Positions 15,950 to 25,222 are shown, counted from the first letter of the stretch. The stretch: 64,000 nucleotides of DNA from Microbacterium saperdae (GCF_006716345.1 NZ_VFOX01000002.1:186001-250000), one strand, 5' to 3'. The notes: generated by a model not told the origin, from the letters alone. Numbers and translations are program-made.

Positions 15950-17641
15950 TCAGCCGAGCAGCCCGGCCGGAGCGATCCAGGCGGTGGCGTCTCCCGGCAG
16001 CGCGGAGCCGTCCAGCGCGGCACTGGAGAGCACCGCGTCGGCGGCATCCGCGCCCAGGTCGAACGGCTCGGCGCCGAAGTTCGTCACGATCTGCCAGCCG
16101 TTCGGCCGCGTGAAGCGCAGCACGTCGGCACGGCCCGTCTCGATCCACTCCAGCTGCTCGCCCGCCTGCAGCACGTGACGCAGGCGCAGCGCCTCGCGAT
16201 ACAGCGACAGCGTCGACGAGGGGTCCCCCGCCTCGACGTCGACCGCGGCCGATGCGAACCAGTCCGGCTGCGGCAGATGCGCCTCGGCGTCCCCGAATCC
16301 GAACGAGACGCCGTCCGCAGTCCAGGGCAGCGGCACACGGCATCCGTCCCGTCCGAATCCGTCGAACTCCGCCTGACGGAAGAACCCGGGGTCCTGCCGC
16401 TGCTCCGGGGTGATCTCGGCGACCTCGTGCAATCCGAGCTCCTCCCCCTGGTAGAGGTAGGCGCTGCCCGGGAGGCCGAACAACAGCAGCGAGGCCGCCC
16501 GCGCGCGACGCAGACCCTGCTCGCGGTCGAGCTGATCCGCCGGGCCGCCGGCGATGACCCATTCCGTGCCCTGCTTGACCGGGCGTCCTTCCAGCGGCGC
16601 GAGTCCGTAGCGCGTCGCGTGCCGGGTGACGTCGTGGTTCGACAGCACCCAGGTCGTCGACGAGCCGGTGCGCTGCGACTGCTGCAGGTTGTCGTCGATG
16701 ATGCTCCGGAACTGCCCGGCATCGAAGTCCGCCACCAGCAGGTCGAAGTTGAACGCCTGGCCGAGCCCCTCGGCGGAGGCGTAGCGCGCCCGCCGCTCGG
16801 GGGTCTCGACCCAGGCCTCCGCGACGGCGGTACGTGGCGGGTCGTACGAGTCGAACACCTCACGCCACTCGGCGTAGATCTCGTGCACGTCGTCGCGGTC
16901 GAGCAGCGGATGGGTGCCCGAGGTGCGATCCATCGCGTCGAGCTCCGCCCGCGAGGGCAGCGGCTCGCTGAGGTCCTTGGTGAGCATGTGGGCCACGTCG
17001 ATGCGGAACCCGTCGACGCCACGGTCGGACCAGAAGCGCAGGGTCTTCAGGAAATCGGCACGCACCTCGGGGTGGTCCCAGTTCAGATCGGGCTGCTCGA
17101 CGGCGAAGTTGTGGAAATACCACTGCCCGTCCTCGACGCGCTCCCAGGCGCTGCCCCCGAAGACCGACACCCAGTCCGTGGGCGGCTCGGCACCGTCGGG
17201 CCCCGTGCCCTCGCGGAAGATGTACCGCTCGCGGGCCGCCGAACCGCGTCCGGCGGCGAGCGCCTCCTGGAACCACTCGTGCAGGTCGGAGGTGTGGTTC
17301 GGCACGATGTCGACGACGACGTTGATGCTGCGGGCGTGCAGCGCCGTCACCATCGCGTCGAAGTCGTCGAGGGTGCCCAGCCGCGGATCGACGTTGCGGT
17401 AGTCGGCCACGTCGTATCCCCCGTCGGCCAGCGCCGAGGGATAGAACGGGCTGAGCCAGACCGCGTCGATCCCGAGCTCGGCGAGATAGTCGACGCGGGA
17501 GAGGATGCCGGGGATGTCGCCCAGCCCGTCGCCGTTCGCGTCGGCGAAGCTGCGGGGGTAGATCTGGTACACGGCGGCCTGTCGCCACCATGCCGCCGTC
17601 TTCTCGTCTTCGTGGGACTCGGTGAGAAGCGCATCGGTCAT
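15950..17641 (-). CDS. GH13 alpha-glucosidase (oligo-1,6-glucosidase type)
   Basis: This 563-residue cytoplasmic enzyme cleaves alpha-linked glucose from short maltooligo- or isomaltooligosaccharides. The four GH13 regions are visible: DIVPNH (111-116), GFRIDVAH with nucleophile Asp215, AVAEAW with acid/base Glu275, and SNHD with Asp337. The QIYPRSFADANGDGLGDIPG N-terminus is typical of the oligo-1,6-glucosidase/alpha-glucosidase subfamily. It is the last gene of a binding protein-permease-permease-glucosidase operon, consistent with intracellular hydrolysis of imported sugars. No signal peptide is seen. Confidence 0.93.
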   Translation of the reverse strand: MTDALLTESHEDEKTAAWWRQAAVYQIYPRSFADANGDGLGDIPGILSRVDYLAELGIDAVWLSPFYPSALADGGYDVADYRNVDPRLGTLDDFDAMVTALHARSINVVVDIVPNHTSDLHEWFQEALAAGRGSAARERYIFREGTGPDGAEPPTDWVSVFGGSAWERVEDGQWYFHNFAVEQPDLNWDHPEVRADFLKTLRFWSDRGVDGFRIDVAHMLTKDLSEPLPSRAELDAMDRTSGTHPLLDRDDVHEIYAEWREVFDSYDPPRTAVAEAWVETPERRARYASAEGLGQAFNFDLLVADFDAGQFRSIIDDNLQQSQRTGSSTTWVLSNHDVTRHATRYGLAPLEGRPVKQGTEWVIAGGPADQLDREQGLRRARAASLLLFGLPGSAYLYQGEELGLHEVAEITPEQRQDPGFFRQAEFDGFGRDGCRVPLPWTADGVSFGFGDAEAHLPQPDWFASAAVDVEAGDPSSTLSLYREALRLRHVLQAGEQLEWIETGRADVLRFTRPNGWQIVTNFGAEPFDLGADAADAVLSSAALDGSALPGDATAWIAPAGLLG

Positions 17642-17689
17642 GAGGGGTGGTGCTCCTTTTCTTGTTGCGGTCTGGTGCGTGTGCGCCGG

Positions 17690-18568
17690 TCAGCCCTTGA
17701 CGGCGCCCTGCGTGACGCCCTCCATGACGAAGCGCTGCGTGAACAGATACGCCAGGATCGCCGGGGCCATCGCCATCAGGTACGAGGCGAACGACACGTT
17801 GTAGTTGTTGCTGAACTGGGTCTGGAAGAGGTTCTGCCGCACCGGCAGCGTCTGCAGCGCCGGATCCGAGATGATCAGCGACGGCATCATGAAGTCGTTC
17901 CAGGCGTAGAGGAACGCGAAGATGCCGACCGTGGCGCTCATGGGCGCAAGCAGCGGGAAGATCAGCTGCCAGAACGTCTGCCAGGTCGTGGCGCCGTCGA
18001 TGCGCGCGCTCTCCTCCAGCTCCAGCGGGATCGACCGCAGGAATGCCGTGAACAGCAGCACGCTGAAGCTGAGCTGGAACATCGTGGCGAGGATGATGAC
18101 GCCGAAGGGGTTGTCGAGGCCGACGCGTCCGGTGAGCTGGATCTGCGGCAGCGCGACCACGGGGAACGGGATGAACATCGCCGCGAGCAGGTAGAAGAAC
18201 GAGTAGCGGAACAGCTTGCGGTCCCAGTTGCGCACGATCGCGTAGGAGGCGAACGCGGCGAGCACGATCGTCGCGACCACGGTGCCGGCGGTGACCAGCA
18301 GCGAGATGCCCGCGCCGACCGGGAACTTGGTGAGGTTCCAGGCCTCGACGAATCCGTCCAGGCTGAACGGTGCCGGCAGCGAGAAGGCGTTGCCGTCGAC
18401 GGCCTGCGCCGTGGTCTTGAACGCCATCGAGATCGTCACGTACAGCGGCAGCAGCACGGTGACGGCGCACAGGATCAGGATGATGGTGCCGGACCAGTTC
18501 ACGCGCTCCATGCGGATGCGCGGCTTCTTTCCGGAGGCGGTGACGGTGGTGATGGTCTGCGTCGACAT
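17690..18568 (-). CDS. Sugar ABC transporter permease (MalG type)
   Basis: A 292-residue CUT1-family permease with six helices. The first is IILILCAVTVLLPLYVTISM. The EAA loop is SIPLELEESARIDGATTWQTFWQLIFPLLAP, matching the MalG consensus. Residues FLYAWNDFMMP are also characteristic. Its ATG overlaps the stop of the upstream permease (ATGA). It pairs with that MalF-type subunit. No ATPase gene is in the cluster, so a shared MsiK-like ATPase encoded elsewhere is likely. Confidence 0.93.
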   Translation of the reverse strand: MSTQTITTVTASGKKPRIRMERVNWSGTIILILCAVTVLLPLYVTISMAFKTTAQAVDGNAFSLPAPFSLDGFVEAWNLTKFPVGAGISLLVTAGTVVATIVLAAFASYAIVRNWDRKLFRYSFFYLLAAMFIPFPVVALPQIQLTGRVGLDNPFGVIILATMFQLSFSVLLFTAFLRSIPLELEESARIDGATTWQTFWQLIFPLLAPMSATVGIFAFLYAWNDFMMPSLIISDPALQTLPVRQNLFQTQFSNNYNVSFASYLMAMAPAILAYLFTQRFVMEGVTQGAVKG

Positions 18569-19539
18569 CAGAGTGCGTTCCTTCCGCGGGTCAGCGAGAG
18601 CTGCAGCAGGGAGATGAGCACGGCGACGATGAAGAAGATCGTCGCATTGGCCATCTGGTAGGCGTAGTCGCCGCCGTTGAAGCCCGCGATGATGGTCATC
18701 GCGACGCTGCGGGTGGAGGTTCCCGGTCCGCCGTTGGTGAGTCCGACGATGATGTCGTAGGCGTTGAGGAAACCCTTGAATCCGAGGATGACGTTGATCA
18801 CCACATAGCCCGCGACGAGGGGAAGCGTGATGCGCGTCAACTGCTGGGTCTTGCTCGCCCCATCGATGCTGGCGGCCTCGTAGACCTCGCCCGGCACCGA
18901 GAGGAGACCGGCGATGTAGATCAGCAGCGTGCCGGGCACGGCCTGCCATGCCGTCACGATCACGATCGCGACCCACGCGAGGTCGGGGTTCGCGAGCAGG
19001 CTCGTCGACAGCCAGGGGATGCCGGTCGCTGCGCCGGCGGCGGGGATCGAGTTCGAGAACAGGAAGTTGAAGACGTAGGCGATGATGATGCCCGAGATGA
19101 CCATCGGGATCACGAAGACCGTGCGCAATCCGGTCTTGAAGCGGATGCGGGAGGTCAGCCCGACCGCCAGCAGGAACGCGACCACGTTCACGACGATCAC
19201 CGTGGCGATCGAGAAGCCGAACGTGAACAGGTAGCTCTGCAGGATGGCCGGATCGCTGAACATCGCGATGTAGTTCGTGAGGCCGTTGAAGCTCCACTCG
19301 CCGATGCCGATCGAATCGGTGAAGCTGAAGAAGATGCCCATGACCCCAGGCACCGTGATCGCGAGGGTGAAGAGCACGAGCGTCGGCAACAGGAACAGGT
19401 AGTAGATCGGCTCGACCCGGCGCGTGCGCCGACCGAGCTTGCGCGTCCCGCCCGTGACGATCGCCGTGGTGTCGGTCGTCGGAGTGTTCGGCTTAGTGAT
19501 GCGGGACGTTGCCGGGTTCGGCAGTGCGGTGTTCGTCAT
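18568..19539 (-). CDS. Sugar ABC transporter permease (MalF type)
   Basis: The 323-residue CUT1 permease opens with a charged cytoplasmic tail (about 45 residues), then a first helix YLFLLPTLVLFTLAITVPG. The EAA loop reads VPGEVYEAASIDGASKTQQLTRITLPL. The following GFKGFLNAYDIIVGLTNGGPGTSTRS stretch, with its TxGGP motif, is a MalF-type hallmark. It overlaps the binding-protein gene by four bases and the MalG-type gene by three. Confidence 0.93.
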   Translation of the reverse strand: MTNTALPNPATSRITKPNTPTTDTTAIVTGGTRKLGRRTRRVEPIYYLFLLPTLVLFTLAITVPGVMGIFFSFTDSIGIGEWSFNGLTNYIAMFSDPAILQSYLFTFGFSIATVIVVNVVAFLLAVGLTSRIRFKTGLRTVFVIPMVISGIIIAYVFNFLFSNSIPAAGAATGIPWLSTSLLANPDLAWVAIVIVTAWQAVPGTLLIYIAGLLSVPGEVYEAASIDGASKTQQLTRITLPLVAGYVVINVILGFKGFLNAYDIIVGLTNGGPGTSTRSVAMTIIAGFNGGDYAYQMANATIFFIVAVLISLLQLSLTRGRNAL

Positions 19540-20879
19540 GGCGCGGACTCCTCTGTCTCGCCGGATGCGGATGCGTCGCCCGATGCGGTGTCCTGGGTCG
19601 ACGGGAGGGGAGCGCGGAACGCGATCCTCGCCCAGTCGGCATCCATGGTGCGCAGGGTGGACGTCGTGGACGCGCCGAGCACCATGGCCTGCGCGTAGTT
19701 GAAGATCGGGAGCGTCTTGGGGACGAGCACGGACGGCCCTTGGTAGATCTGCCCGTTGTCGTAGTACTCGATCATTCCCTCGATGCGCGGGTCGTCCGGC
19801 GCGGGAGCATCCTTCGTGGGGGTGAAGCCGAGCTGGGAGGTGTTGTACTCCTGGATGTGGTCCGGCTGATACAGGTACTCGAGGAAGTCACGGGCGGCCT
19901 CCTGATGACGAGAGCCCTCGGGGATCATCGCCGCGAGGTCCATGTTGACGCGCACGCCGAGGTCGGCGGGGTCGTCGGTCATGGGCAACGGGAAGGTGCC
20001 GAGCTCGAGGTCCGGCGCGGTCTTCGCGATCTCGCTGAACGCCCACGGACCCTGCAGGTACATGGCCGCCTCGCCCTTCGCGAAGGCGAGGTTGCCGTCG
20101 CCGTAGCCGCGGCTCGCGGCATCCGGATTCGTGTACTCGTCGGCGAGCTGCATCATGCGGTCCATGGGCTCGGCGAAGTCCTTCTGGAACGAGACCTCCG
20201 AGTCAGGGCCGACCCCCGTACCTTCCTGGGCGAGCGCGTCGAAGAAGTCGATCACGTCGACCGAGCCGCCGGCGGTGTAGTCGTACCAGCCCTGCCCCAC
20301 TGTCCAGTCGTCCTTGAACGTGCCATAGAACGGATCGATGCCCGCGTCCTTCAGCTGGTCGCAGACCGCGATCAGCTCGTCCCAGGTCTGCGGGACCTCC
20401 AGCCCCTGGGCGTCGAAGATCTCCTTGTTGTAGATGACGGATGCCGCCATCACCGAGTAGGGCAGGGCGCTCGTGCGCCCGGCGCAGGAGCCGTACTGGT
20501 CCATGAGCGGCTGCAAGTCGTCGCGGATGGTCGCGGCCGCGTCCGTCTCGGAGAGGTCGGTGAGCGCACAGCGCTGCACGAAGCGCGCGATCTCGTAGTT
20601 GTAGTTGGCGAGCATGATGTCGGGCGGGTTCCCCCGCACGAAGCTCGCCGAGACGACGTCGACGCCGGAGGTGTCGATCACGACCTCCACGTCGTCCTGG
20701 GAGGCGTTGTACTCGGCGACCAGTTCGGTCATGAACCCGATCGCCTCGCGCTTGCTGAAGGTGAAGCGGATGGTCTCCGCTCCGGAGCCGGCTGCGCAGC
20801 TCGTGAGGGCGGCCCCGACCAGCGTGAGCCCCAGCGCTCCGGCGACCAGTCGCACCGCGCATACTCGATTCACAGACAC
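19536..20879 (-). CDS. Sugar ABC transporter substrate-binding lipoprotein (family 1)
   Basis: The 447-residue exported binding protein has a lipobox LTSC with Cys28. The mature part has family-1 features: ETIRFTFSKREAIGFMTELVAEYNA, PDIMLANYNYEIARF, NKEIFDAQGLEVPQTWDELIAVC, and YLQGPWAFSEIAK. It probably binds maltodextrin-, isomaltose- or trehalose-like sugars, judging by the co-encoded glucosidase. The GTG start at 20879 has a good AAAGGACGA ribosome-binding site on the minus strand. It is first in its operon and divergent from the ROK regulator. Confidence 0.93.
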   Translation of the reverse strand: MSVNRVCAVRLVAGALGLTLVGAALTSCAAGSGAETIRFTFSKREAIGFMTELVAEYNASQDDVEVVIDTSGVDVVSASFVRGNPPDIMLANYNYEIARFVQRCALTDLSETDAAATIRDDLQPLMDQYGSCAGRTSALPYSVMAASVIYNKEIFDAQGLEVPQTWDELIAVCDQLKDAGIDPFYGTFKDDWTVGQGWYDYTAGGSVDVIDFFDALAQEGTGVGPDSEVSFQKDFAEPMDRMMQLADEYTNPDAASRGYGDGNLAFAKGEAAMYLQGPWAFSEIAKTAPDLELGTFPLPMTDDPADLGVRVNMDLAAMIPEGSRHQEAARDFLEYLYQPDHIQEYNTSQLGFTPTKDAPAPDDPRIEGMIEYYDNGQIYQGPSVLVPKTLPIFNYAQAMVLGASTTSTLRTMDADWARIAFRAPLPSTQDTASGDASASGETEESAP

Positions 20880-20908
20880 CGTCGTCCTTTCGATATGTAG
20901 ATCCGCCT

Positions 20909-20933
20909 ACTAAATCTAGTGAGCGAATTTACT
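20909..20933. promoter_or_regulatory. Candidate operator between sugar operon and ROK regulator
   Basis: ACTAAAT (20909-20915) and ATTTACT (20927-20933) form a six-of-seven inverted repeat, 11 bases apart, in the only AT-rich stretch of this divergent intergenic region. A ROK repressor binding here could control both directions. This is inferred from position and symmetry only. Confidence 0.35.
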
Positions 20934-20979
20934 CTGTCGAACGGTACTCTCTCATTGGACGACAGGGAGGTCAAGTGCT

Positions 20980-22200
20980 GTGACAGAAGTCTCCGCAGAC
21001 CTGGGCACCGGACGCGCGAGCGTCGGCGCCGTCCTCGACTTCGCCTGGACGGCCGGCGAGTTCACCGCGACCGAGGCGATGGCGAGCACTTCGCTGACCC
21101 GCTCCACCGCGATCGACGCGATCGACACGCTCCTCGGTGCCGCGCTCCTGCGCGAGCTCCCGAACGCGCGCGCCGCCGGCAGCTACCGCTCCGGTCGCCC
21201 CTCCCGGCGCTTCGTGCTGTCGTCGGAACTCGGGGTCGTCGTCGGCGTCGACGCGGGCGACACGCACCTCGCGGTGACCGTCGCCGACCCGCTCGACCGC
21301 ACGCTCGTGCACCATCGCGTCGATCTCGAGCCCGAGCAGTCCGCAGCCGCACGCCGAGCGACCATCCTCGAGCGGATGGACGACGCCCTGGCCGAGGCCG
21401 GCGTCACGCGAGACGATGTCTTGGCGCTGTGCGTCGGTGTGGCAGCACCCGTGAACCGAAACGGCATCTCTCCCCCGCATCCCGAGGGGTTCTGGGAGCG
21501 CACCAACCCCGGTCTCGCCGAAGCCCTGCACGGGTGGGCGCCGGTCGTGCAGATCAAGAACGACGCGCAACTGGCCGCCATCGCGGAGGGCACGGAGGGC
21601 GCAGCGATCGGATGCCGCGACTACGTCGCCCTGCTCGCGAGCGAGAGATTCGGCGGTGGTGTGGTGGTCGACGGCCACGTGCTGCACGGCGCGCACGGCG
21701 GTGTCGGCGAGGGGGTGGTGTTCGACCACATCGTCGGCGTCGGCTCGGCCTTCGGTCTCCGCTACGCCGTGCAGGACCAGGTGCGCTCGGCCGTGGACGC
21801 CGGTGAGATCGCCGCCGGCAGCGCGGTCGGCCGACTGGTCGAGGGCGACCGCATCGACCCGCGCCTCGTGCTGACGCTCGCCGCGTCGGGAGATGCGGAT
21901 GCCCTCCTCGTCACCTCACGCGTCGGCGCGACCGTCGCCCGCATCGTCGGCGTGCTCGGCAGCATGTACGACCCCGCGCGCGTGATCGTGTGCGGAGCCG
22001 TCGCCGAGAGCATCGAGCCGGTGCTGGCCGCGGCACGACGCATCCTGCCGGAGGAGCTGCACCTTCCCGCTCCCGAGATCCTCGCCTCGAGCCTCGGCGC
22101 CGAGGTGGTCTCCCGCGGTGCCGTCGCCACCGCGCGCCAGGCCGCTAGGGAGCACGCCGTACCGCTGCTGGCCGAGCAGCGCCTGCGCGCGACCGCATAG
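20980..22200 (+). CDS. ROK-family transcriptional regulator of the sugar operon
   Basis: The 406-residue protein has an N-terminal winged helix (about 12-80, ATEAMASTSLTRSTAIDAID) and a C-terminal ROK sugar-kinase-like domain (VVGVDAGDTHLAVTVADP, then GGGVVVDGHVLHGAHGGVGEG). The cysteine zinc motif usual in ROK proteins after the HGAxG segment is missing, and the kinase catalytic region reads VQIKNDAQLA. It is therefore a sensor, not a kinase. The GTG start has a strong GGGAGG nine bases upstream. It is divergent from the glucosidase/ABC operon and most likely represses it until sugar binds. Confidence 0.88.
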   Translation: MTEVSADLGTGRASVGAVLDFAWTAGEFTATEAMASTSLTRSTAIDAIDTLLGAALLRELPNARAAGSYRSGRPSRRFVLSSELGVVVGVDAGDTHLAVTVADPLDRTLVHHRVDLEPEQSAAARRATILERMDDALAEAGVTRDDVLALCVGVAAPVNRNGISPPHPEGFWERTNPGLAEALHGWAPVVQIKNDAQLAAIAEGTEGAAIGCRDYVALLASERFGGGVVVDGHVLHGAHGGVGEGVVFDHIVGVGSAFGLRYAVQDQVRSAVDAGEIAAGSAVGRLVEGDRIDPRLVLTLAASGDADALLVTSRVGATVARIVGVLGSMYDPARVIVCGAVAESIEPVLAAARRILPEELHLPAPEILASSLGAEVVSRGAVATARQAAREHAVPLLAEQRLRATA

Positions 22201-22231
22201 CGCGACCACGTAGCGCGACCATCTCCTTCGC

Positions 22232-22287
22232 GAGGGGTCACGACGCGCCGCAGCCGGATGCAGGGACACGGCGTGTCTTGACCCCTC
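22232..22287. terminator. Bidirectional terminator between convergent genes
   Basis: GAGGGGTCA (22232-22240) pairs perfectly with TGACCCCTC (22279-22287). Pairing continues inward imperfectly through GACGCGCCG and CGGCGTGTC. It lies between the ROK gene and the HAD gene, which end towards each other; its right arm overlaps the last bases of the HAD gene. Confidence 0.65.
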
Positions 22288-22945
22288 AGCCGGGTGCGCT
22301 CACGGACCGCGCCGCACGACGGCGGGTCCACCACGGACGCGGCTGGCGGTCGCCGAAGTGGATGCCTGCGAGCACCGCCTGCAGTTCCTGCGCCGTGGTG
22401 AACCGATGCGTACGAATGCCGCGAGCACCTGCCGCACGGATGTTCTCCCACCGGTCATCCACGAACAGCGTGTCCTGCGGCGTGGATTCGGCGAGTGCGA
22501 GCGCGGTGTCGAAGATCTCGCCGTCGGGCTTCGCCAGCCGCAGCTCTGCACTGAACACCATGAGAGTGAAGATCTCCGCCAGCACGGAGGATGCCCGCAC
22601 CTCGACAGCGAGATCGCTCGGCGCGTTCGAGAGCAAAGTCAACTGCGCACCGCGTCGGCGCGCCTCGCGGAGCACGGCGATGGTCTCGAAGTTCAGGCGC
22701 GTCCACCCCTCGACATCCAGCCGTCGCAGCAGGAGAAGCTCCTCGCCACGGACAGGGCGCCCGGCGACGAGCTGCCAGTAGTCGTACGCCGCGAGGCCGC
22801 GGTCATAGGACGCGCGTGAGCCCCAGTAGCGCTCGGTGAATGCTCTCGCCGGCACTCCCAACAGCTCGGCCATGGTCCGCATCGCGGCAGGGCTCTGCAC
22901 ATGGCTGATGACCTCGCCGAAGTCCACGAGAACGTGATTCGTCAT
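22286..22945 (-). CDS. HAD-superfamily hydrolase
   Basis: The 219-residue cytoplasmic phosphatase-like protein has the HAD motifs in order: motif I VDFGEV (Asp at about 8, with the second Asp replaced as in many class IA members), motif II LLSNAPS, the Lys of LAKPDGEIF, and motif IV VDDRWENIRAA. A helical cap follows motif I (residues 15-90). It is divergent from a DeoR/GlpR regulator and a sugar-efflux MFS gene, so a sugar-phosphate substrate is plausible but unproved. Confidence 0.88.
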   Translation of the reverse strand: MTNHVLVDFGEVISHVQSPAAMRTMAELLGVPARAFTERYWGSRASYDRGLAAYDYWQLVAGRPVRGEELLLLRRLDVEGWTRLNFETIAVLREARRRGAQLTLLSNAPSDLAVEVRASSVLAEIFTLMVFSAELRLAKPDGEIFDTALALAESTPQDTLFVDDRWENIRAAGARGIRTHRFTTAQELQAVLAGIHFGDRQPRPWWTRRRAARSVSAPG

Positions 22946-22993
22946 GATGCTCCTTCCGATCCGTCGTGAGAACGATCAGAGTACATGATTGTA

Positions 22994-23159
22994 CGAACAT
23001 CATAATGTGCGTTTTATGAGCGCCGGGTTCTAGGTGCTGGTCCCCCGATCTCCCTCGATAGCACGCCTGGACGGATCGAAAGAGGCACCTGACAGGCAGC
23101 GCGGGACTCTCAAAGAGAAACTTCCATTGTTCGAATGAAACATTTCTGATGTATGTTCG
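22994..23159. promoter_or_regulatory. GlpR-like half-sites in the HAD-DeoR divergent region
   Basis: Three TGTTCG-type half-sites are present: CGAACA at 22994-22999, TGTTCG at 23128-23133 and TGTTCG at 23154-23159. Enterobacterial GlpR operators are built on ATGTTCG and CGAACAT. The flanks are AT-rich (GTACATGATTGTACGAACAT at the left). The adjacent DeoR-family protein is the obvious candidate to bind. Confidence 0.5.
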
Positions 23160-23163
23160 GATC

Positions 23164-23937
23164 ATGAGTGGATCATCCCGACACGACGCCATCCTCGAGG
23201 CCCTCTATGCCACCGGGCGCGTGAACGTCGCCGACGTGGCGTCCGAGTTCTCCGTGTCCGAGGTGACGGTGCGGCGCGACCTCGATCAGCTCGCGCGCGC
23301 CGGCGTGCTGCGAAGGGTACGCGGCGGCGCCGTCAGCGTCGCGCTCCGCGGGGAAGGCCTGCCCTATTCGATGCGACGGCTCGAGGCGTCAGGGCCGAAG
23401 GAGCGGATCGCGCAGCTCGCCGCCTCGCTGGTCCTCGACGGTGAGGCGGTGGGCGTCGACAGCGGCACGACGGGGGCGGCCGTCGCCCAGCAGCTCGCGA
23501 GCCGACGCCTGACCGTGATGCCCTTCAGCGTGCAGGCACTCGAGGCTCTCACGCGGAGCGCGACCGTGCGGATCATCCTGCCCGGCGGCTCGGTGAGCCC
23601 GGAGGAGGGATCGATCGTCGGTCCGCTCGTCGAACGATCGCTGCGAGACCTCCGCTTCGACACGGTGTTCCTCAGCTGCTGCGGGGCGTCCCTCGACTCG
23701 GGAGTCACCGCGTATGACCTCGATGACGCGGCGGCCAAGCGGGCGATGATCGCCGCTGGGCGCCGCGTGGTCCTCATCGCCGAGGGGGCGAAGTTCACGC
23801 GATCGGCGATGTCCGTGGTGTGCGCGCTGACAGCCGTCGACGTGGTCGTCACCGACGAATCCGCTCCCGCCGACGTGCTCGACCAGCTCCGCGCGGCCGG
23901 CGTCGATGTGCTGATCGCCGGAGCCACGGATGACTGA
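23164..23937 (+). CDS. DeoR/GlpR-family transcriptional regulator
   Basis: The 257-residue repressor has an N-terminal DeoR helix-turn-helix (VNVADVASEFSVSEVTVRRDLDQLARAGVLRRVRGG) and a C-terminal effector domain with AVGVDSGTTGAAVAQQL, a phosphosugar-binding signature, then LSCCGASLDSGVTAYD. The ATG at 23164 was preferred over 23149 because the five extra residues overlap an operator half-site and add no homology. It overlaps the MFS gene by eight bases, so the two are co-expressed. It likely senses a sugar phosphate. Confidence 0.9.
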   Translation: MSGSSRHDAILEALYATGRVNVADVASEFSVSEVTVRRDLDQLARAGVLRRVRGGAVSVALRGEGLPYSMRRLEASGPKERIAQLAASLVLDGEAVGVDSGTTGAAVAQQLASRRLTVMPFSVQALEALTRSATVRIILPGGSVSPEEGSIVGPLVERSLRDLRFDTVFLSCCGASLDSGVTAYDLDDAAAKRAMIAAGRRVVLIAEGAKFTRSAMSVVCALTAVDVVVTDESAPADVLDQLRAAGVDVLIAGATDD

Positions 23938-25222
23938 CGGCGGAGGCGCGACGCTCGCCCCCGCCAAGGCCTCGACCATCCGCGTCGTCCTGTCCCACCC
24001 GCTGTATCGGGCTTCGACGCTCGCGCTGTTCCTCTCCGGGCTGGGCATGTCCGCGGCGGCGCCGCTGATCGCCTCGTTCCTGATCACCGAACTCGGGGCG
24101 TCGTTCACGGTCGCCGGCCTCTACTACCTGACCAGTCTCACGGCGCCCGTCGCCGGTTACCTCGTCGGCGCACGCTCGGACCGCACGGGTCGACGACTCG
24201 GCCTCTTCCGCATCTGTGCGGTCGGCGGATTCCTGGGGTGGTTGGGCATCGCGTACTCGACCGAGTTGTGGATGCCGTTCGTGATCAGCGCGGTCGTTCT
24301 CGGCTTCGCCGGTGCGGCGACCTCCCAGCTGTTCGCCGCGATCCACGACGAGCTCACGGCGCAACCGACCGTCGCGAACGACGGTGTCGTCGCGGTCGTG
24401 CGGATGGCCCTGACGGCCGGATGGGTGATCGGTCCGGTGCTCGGATCGTTCCTCGCCGCCTCTGCGGGCTATCGCACGATGTTGGTGTTCGTCGCCGTCG
24501 CCACGCTCGCTCAGATCGTCCCCCTCGGAACCCTCCGCAGCACCCCACCGCTCAGCGAGGAGCAGTCGCCCCGGGGATCCGCTCGGGCAGCGAAGAGCGC
24601 GCCGACCCTGCGTGCGATGCTGCCGCTGCTGGCCTTCACGGCGCTGTACATCTGCGTCTACGCAGGCGAGTCCGTGAAGTACGCGTTCCTCCCGCTGTAC
24701 ATGAACGAGCAGCTGCAGCTCGCCCCCGAGCTCAGCGGAGCGATCATCGGCATCCAGCCCCTGGTCGAGCTCGCCCTGATGCCTCTGGCCGTCGTCGTCG
24801 GGCGCCGGATGGGAATGGTCCGGCTGATGACTTTCGCCGCGGCGTGCGGCGTCGGCGCGAACCTCTTCTTCGCCCTCTCCGGGACCGCGGCCGGACTCTT
24901 CGCCGGGCAGATCCTGATGGGAGTGGTCTGGGGTGTCTTCGCCGCCCTCGGCATCATCGTCGCCCAGCGACTCCTGCCCACAGCCGTGGCCACCGCATCC
25001 GCGATCTTCATCAGCTCGACCGCGATCAGCTCCGCCCTCGGCGGCCTCACCGGCGGCCTGGGAGCAGCGGCGATCGGTCTCCCGCTCGTCTTCCTCGTTC
25101 CCGCCGCCCTCGCCGGGGTCGCGGTCATCGGCCTGGCGATCATGAGCCGGAAGGAGACGCGTCGGACGTCGATGGACGTGGTCGGCGAGACCGAGGAGGT
25201 CGCACCGCGTAGCGACGGCTGA
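23930..25222 (+). CDS. MFS transporter, sugar-efflux (SetA/SetB) type
   Basis: A 430-residue major facilitator protein with twelve predicted helices. The cytoplasmic loop 2-3 motif is GARSDRTGRRLGLFR, and residues AATSQLFAAIHDEL and KYAFLPLYMNEQL match sugar-efflux transporters of the SET group. It overlaps the DeoR regulator start-to-stop. Together with the HAD hydrolase across the divergent promoter, it may relieve sugar-phosphate stress: dephosphorylation followed by export. Direction and substrate are inference. Confidence 0.85.
   Translation: MTDGGGATLAPAKASTIRVVLSHPLYRASTLALFLSGLGMSAAAPLIASFLITELGASFTVAGLYYLTSLTAPVAGYLVGARSDRTGRRLGLFRICAVGGFLGWLGIAYSTELWMPFVISAVVLGFAGAATSQLFAAIHDELTAQPTVANDGVVAVVRMALTAGWVIGPVLGSFLAASAGYRTMLVFVAVATLAQIVPLGTLRSTPPLSEEQSPRGSARAAKSAPTLRAMLPLLAFTALYICVYAGESVKYAFLPLYMNEQLQLAPELSGAIIGIQPLVELALMPLAVVVGRRMGMVRLMTFAAACGVGANLFFALSGTAAGLFAGQILMGVVWGVFAALGIIVAQRLLPTAVATASAIFISSTAISSALGGLTGGLGAAAIGLPLVFLVPAALAGVAVIGLAIMSRKETRRTSMDVVGETEEVAPRSDG

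Noticed and set aside
15308-18661. A 1117-codon open frame on the plus strand
   Set aside because: It lies antisense to znuA, the GH13 glucosidase and a sugar permease, all with clear motifs; its composition (Arg, Gly, Val, Asp) is that of a high-GC shadow frame.
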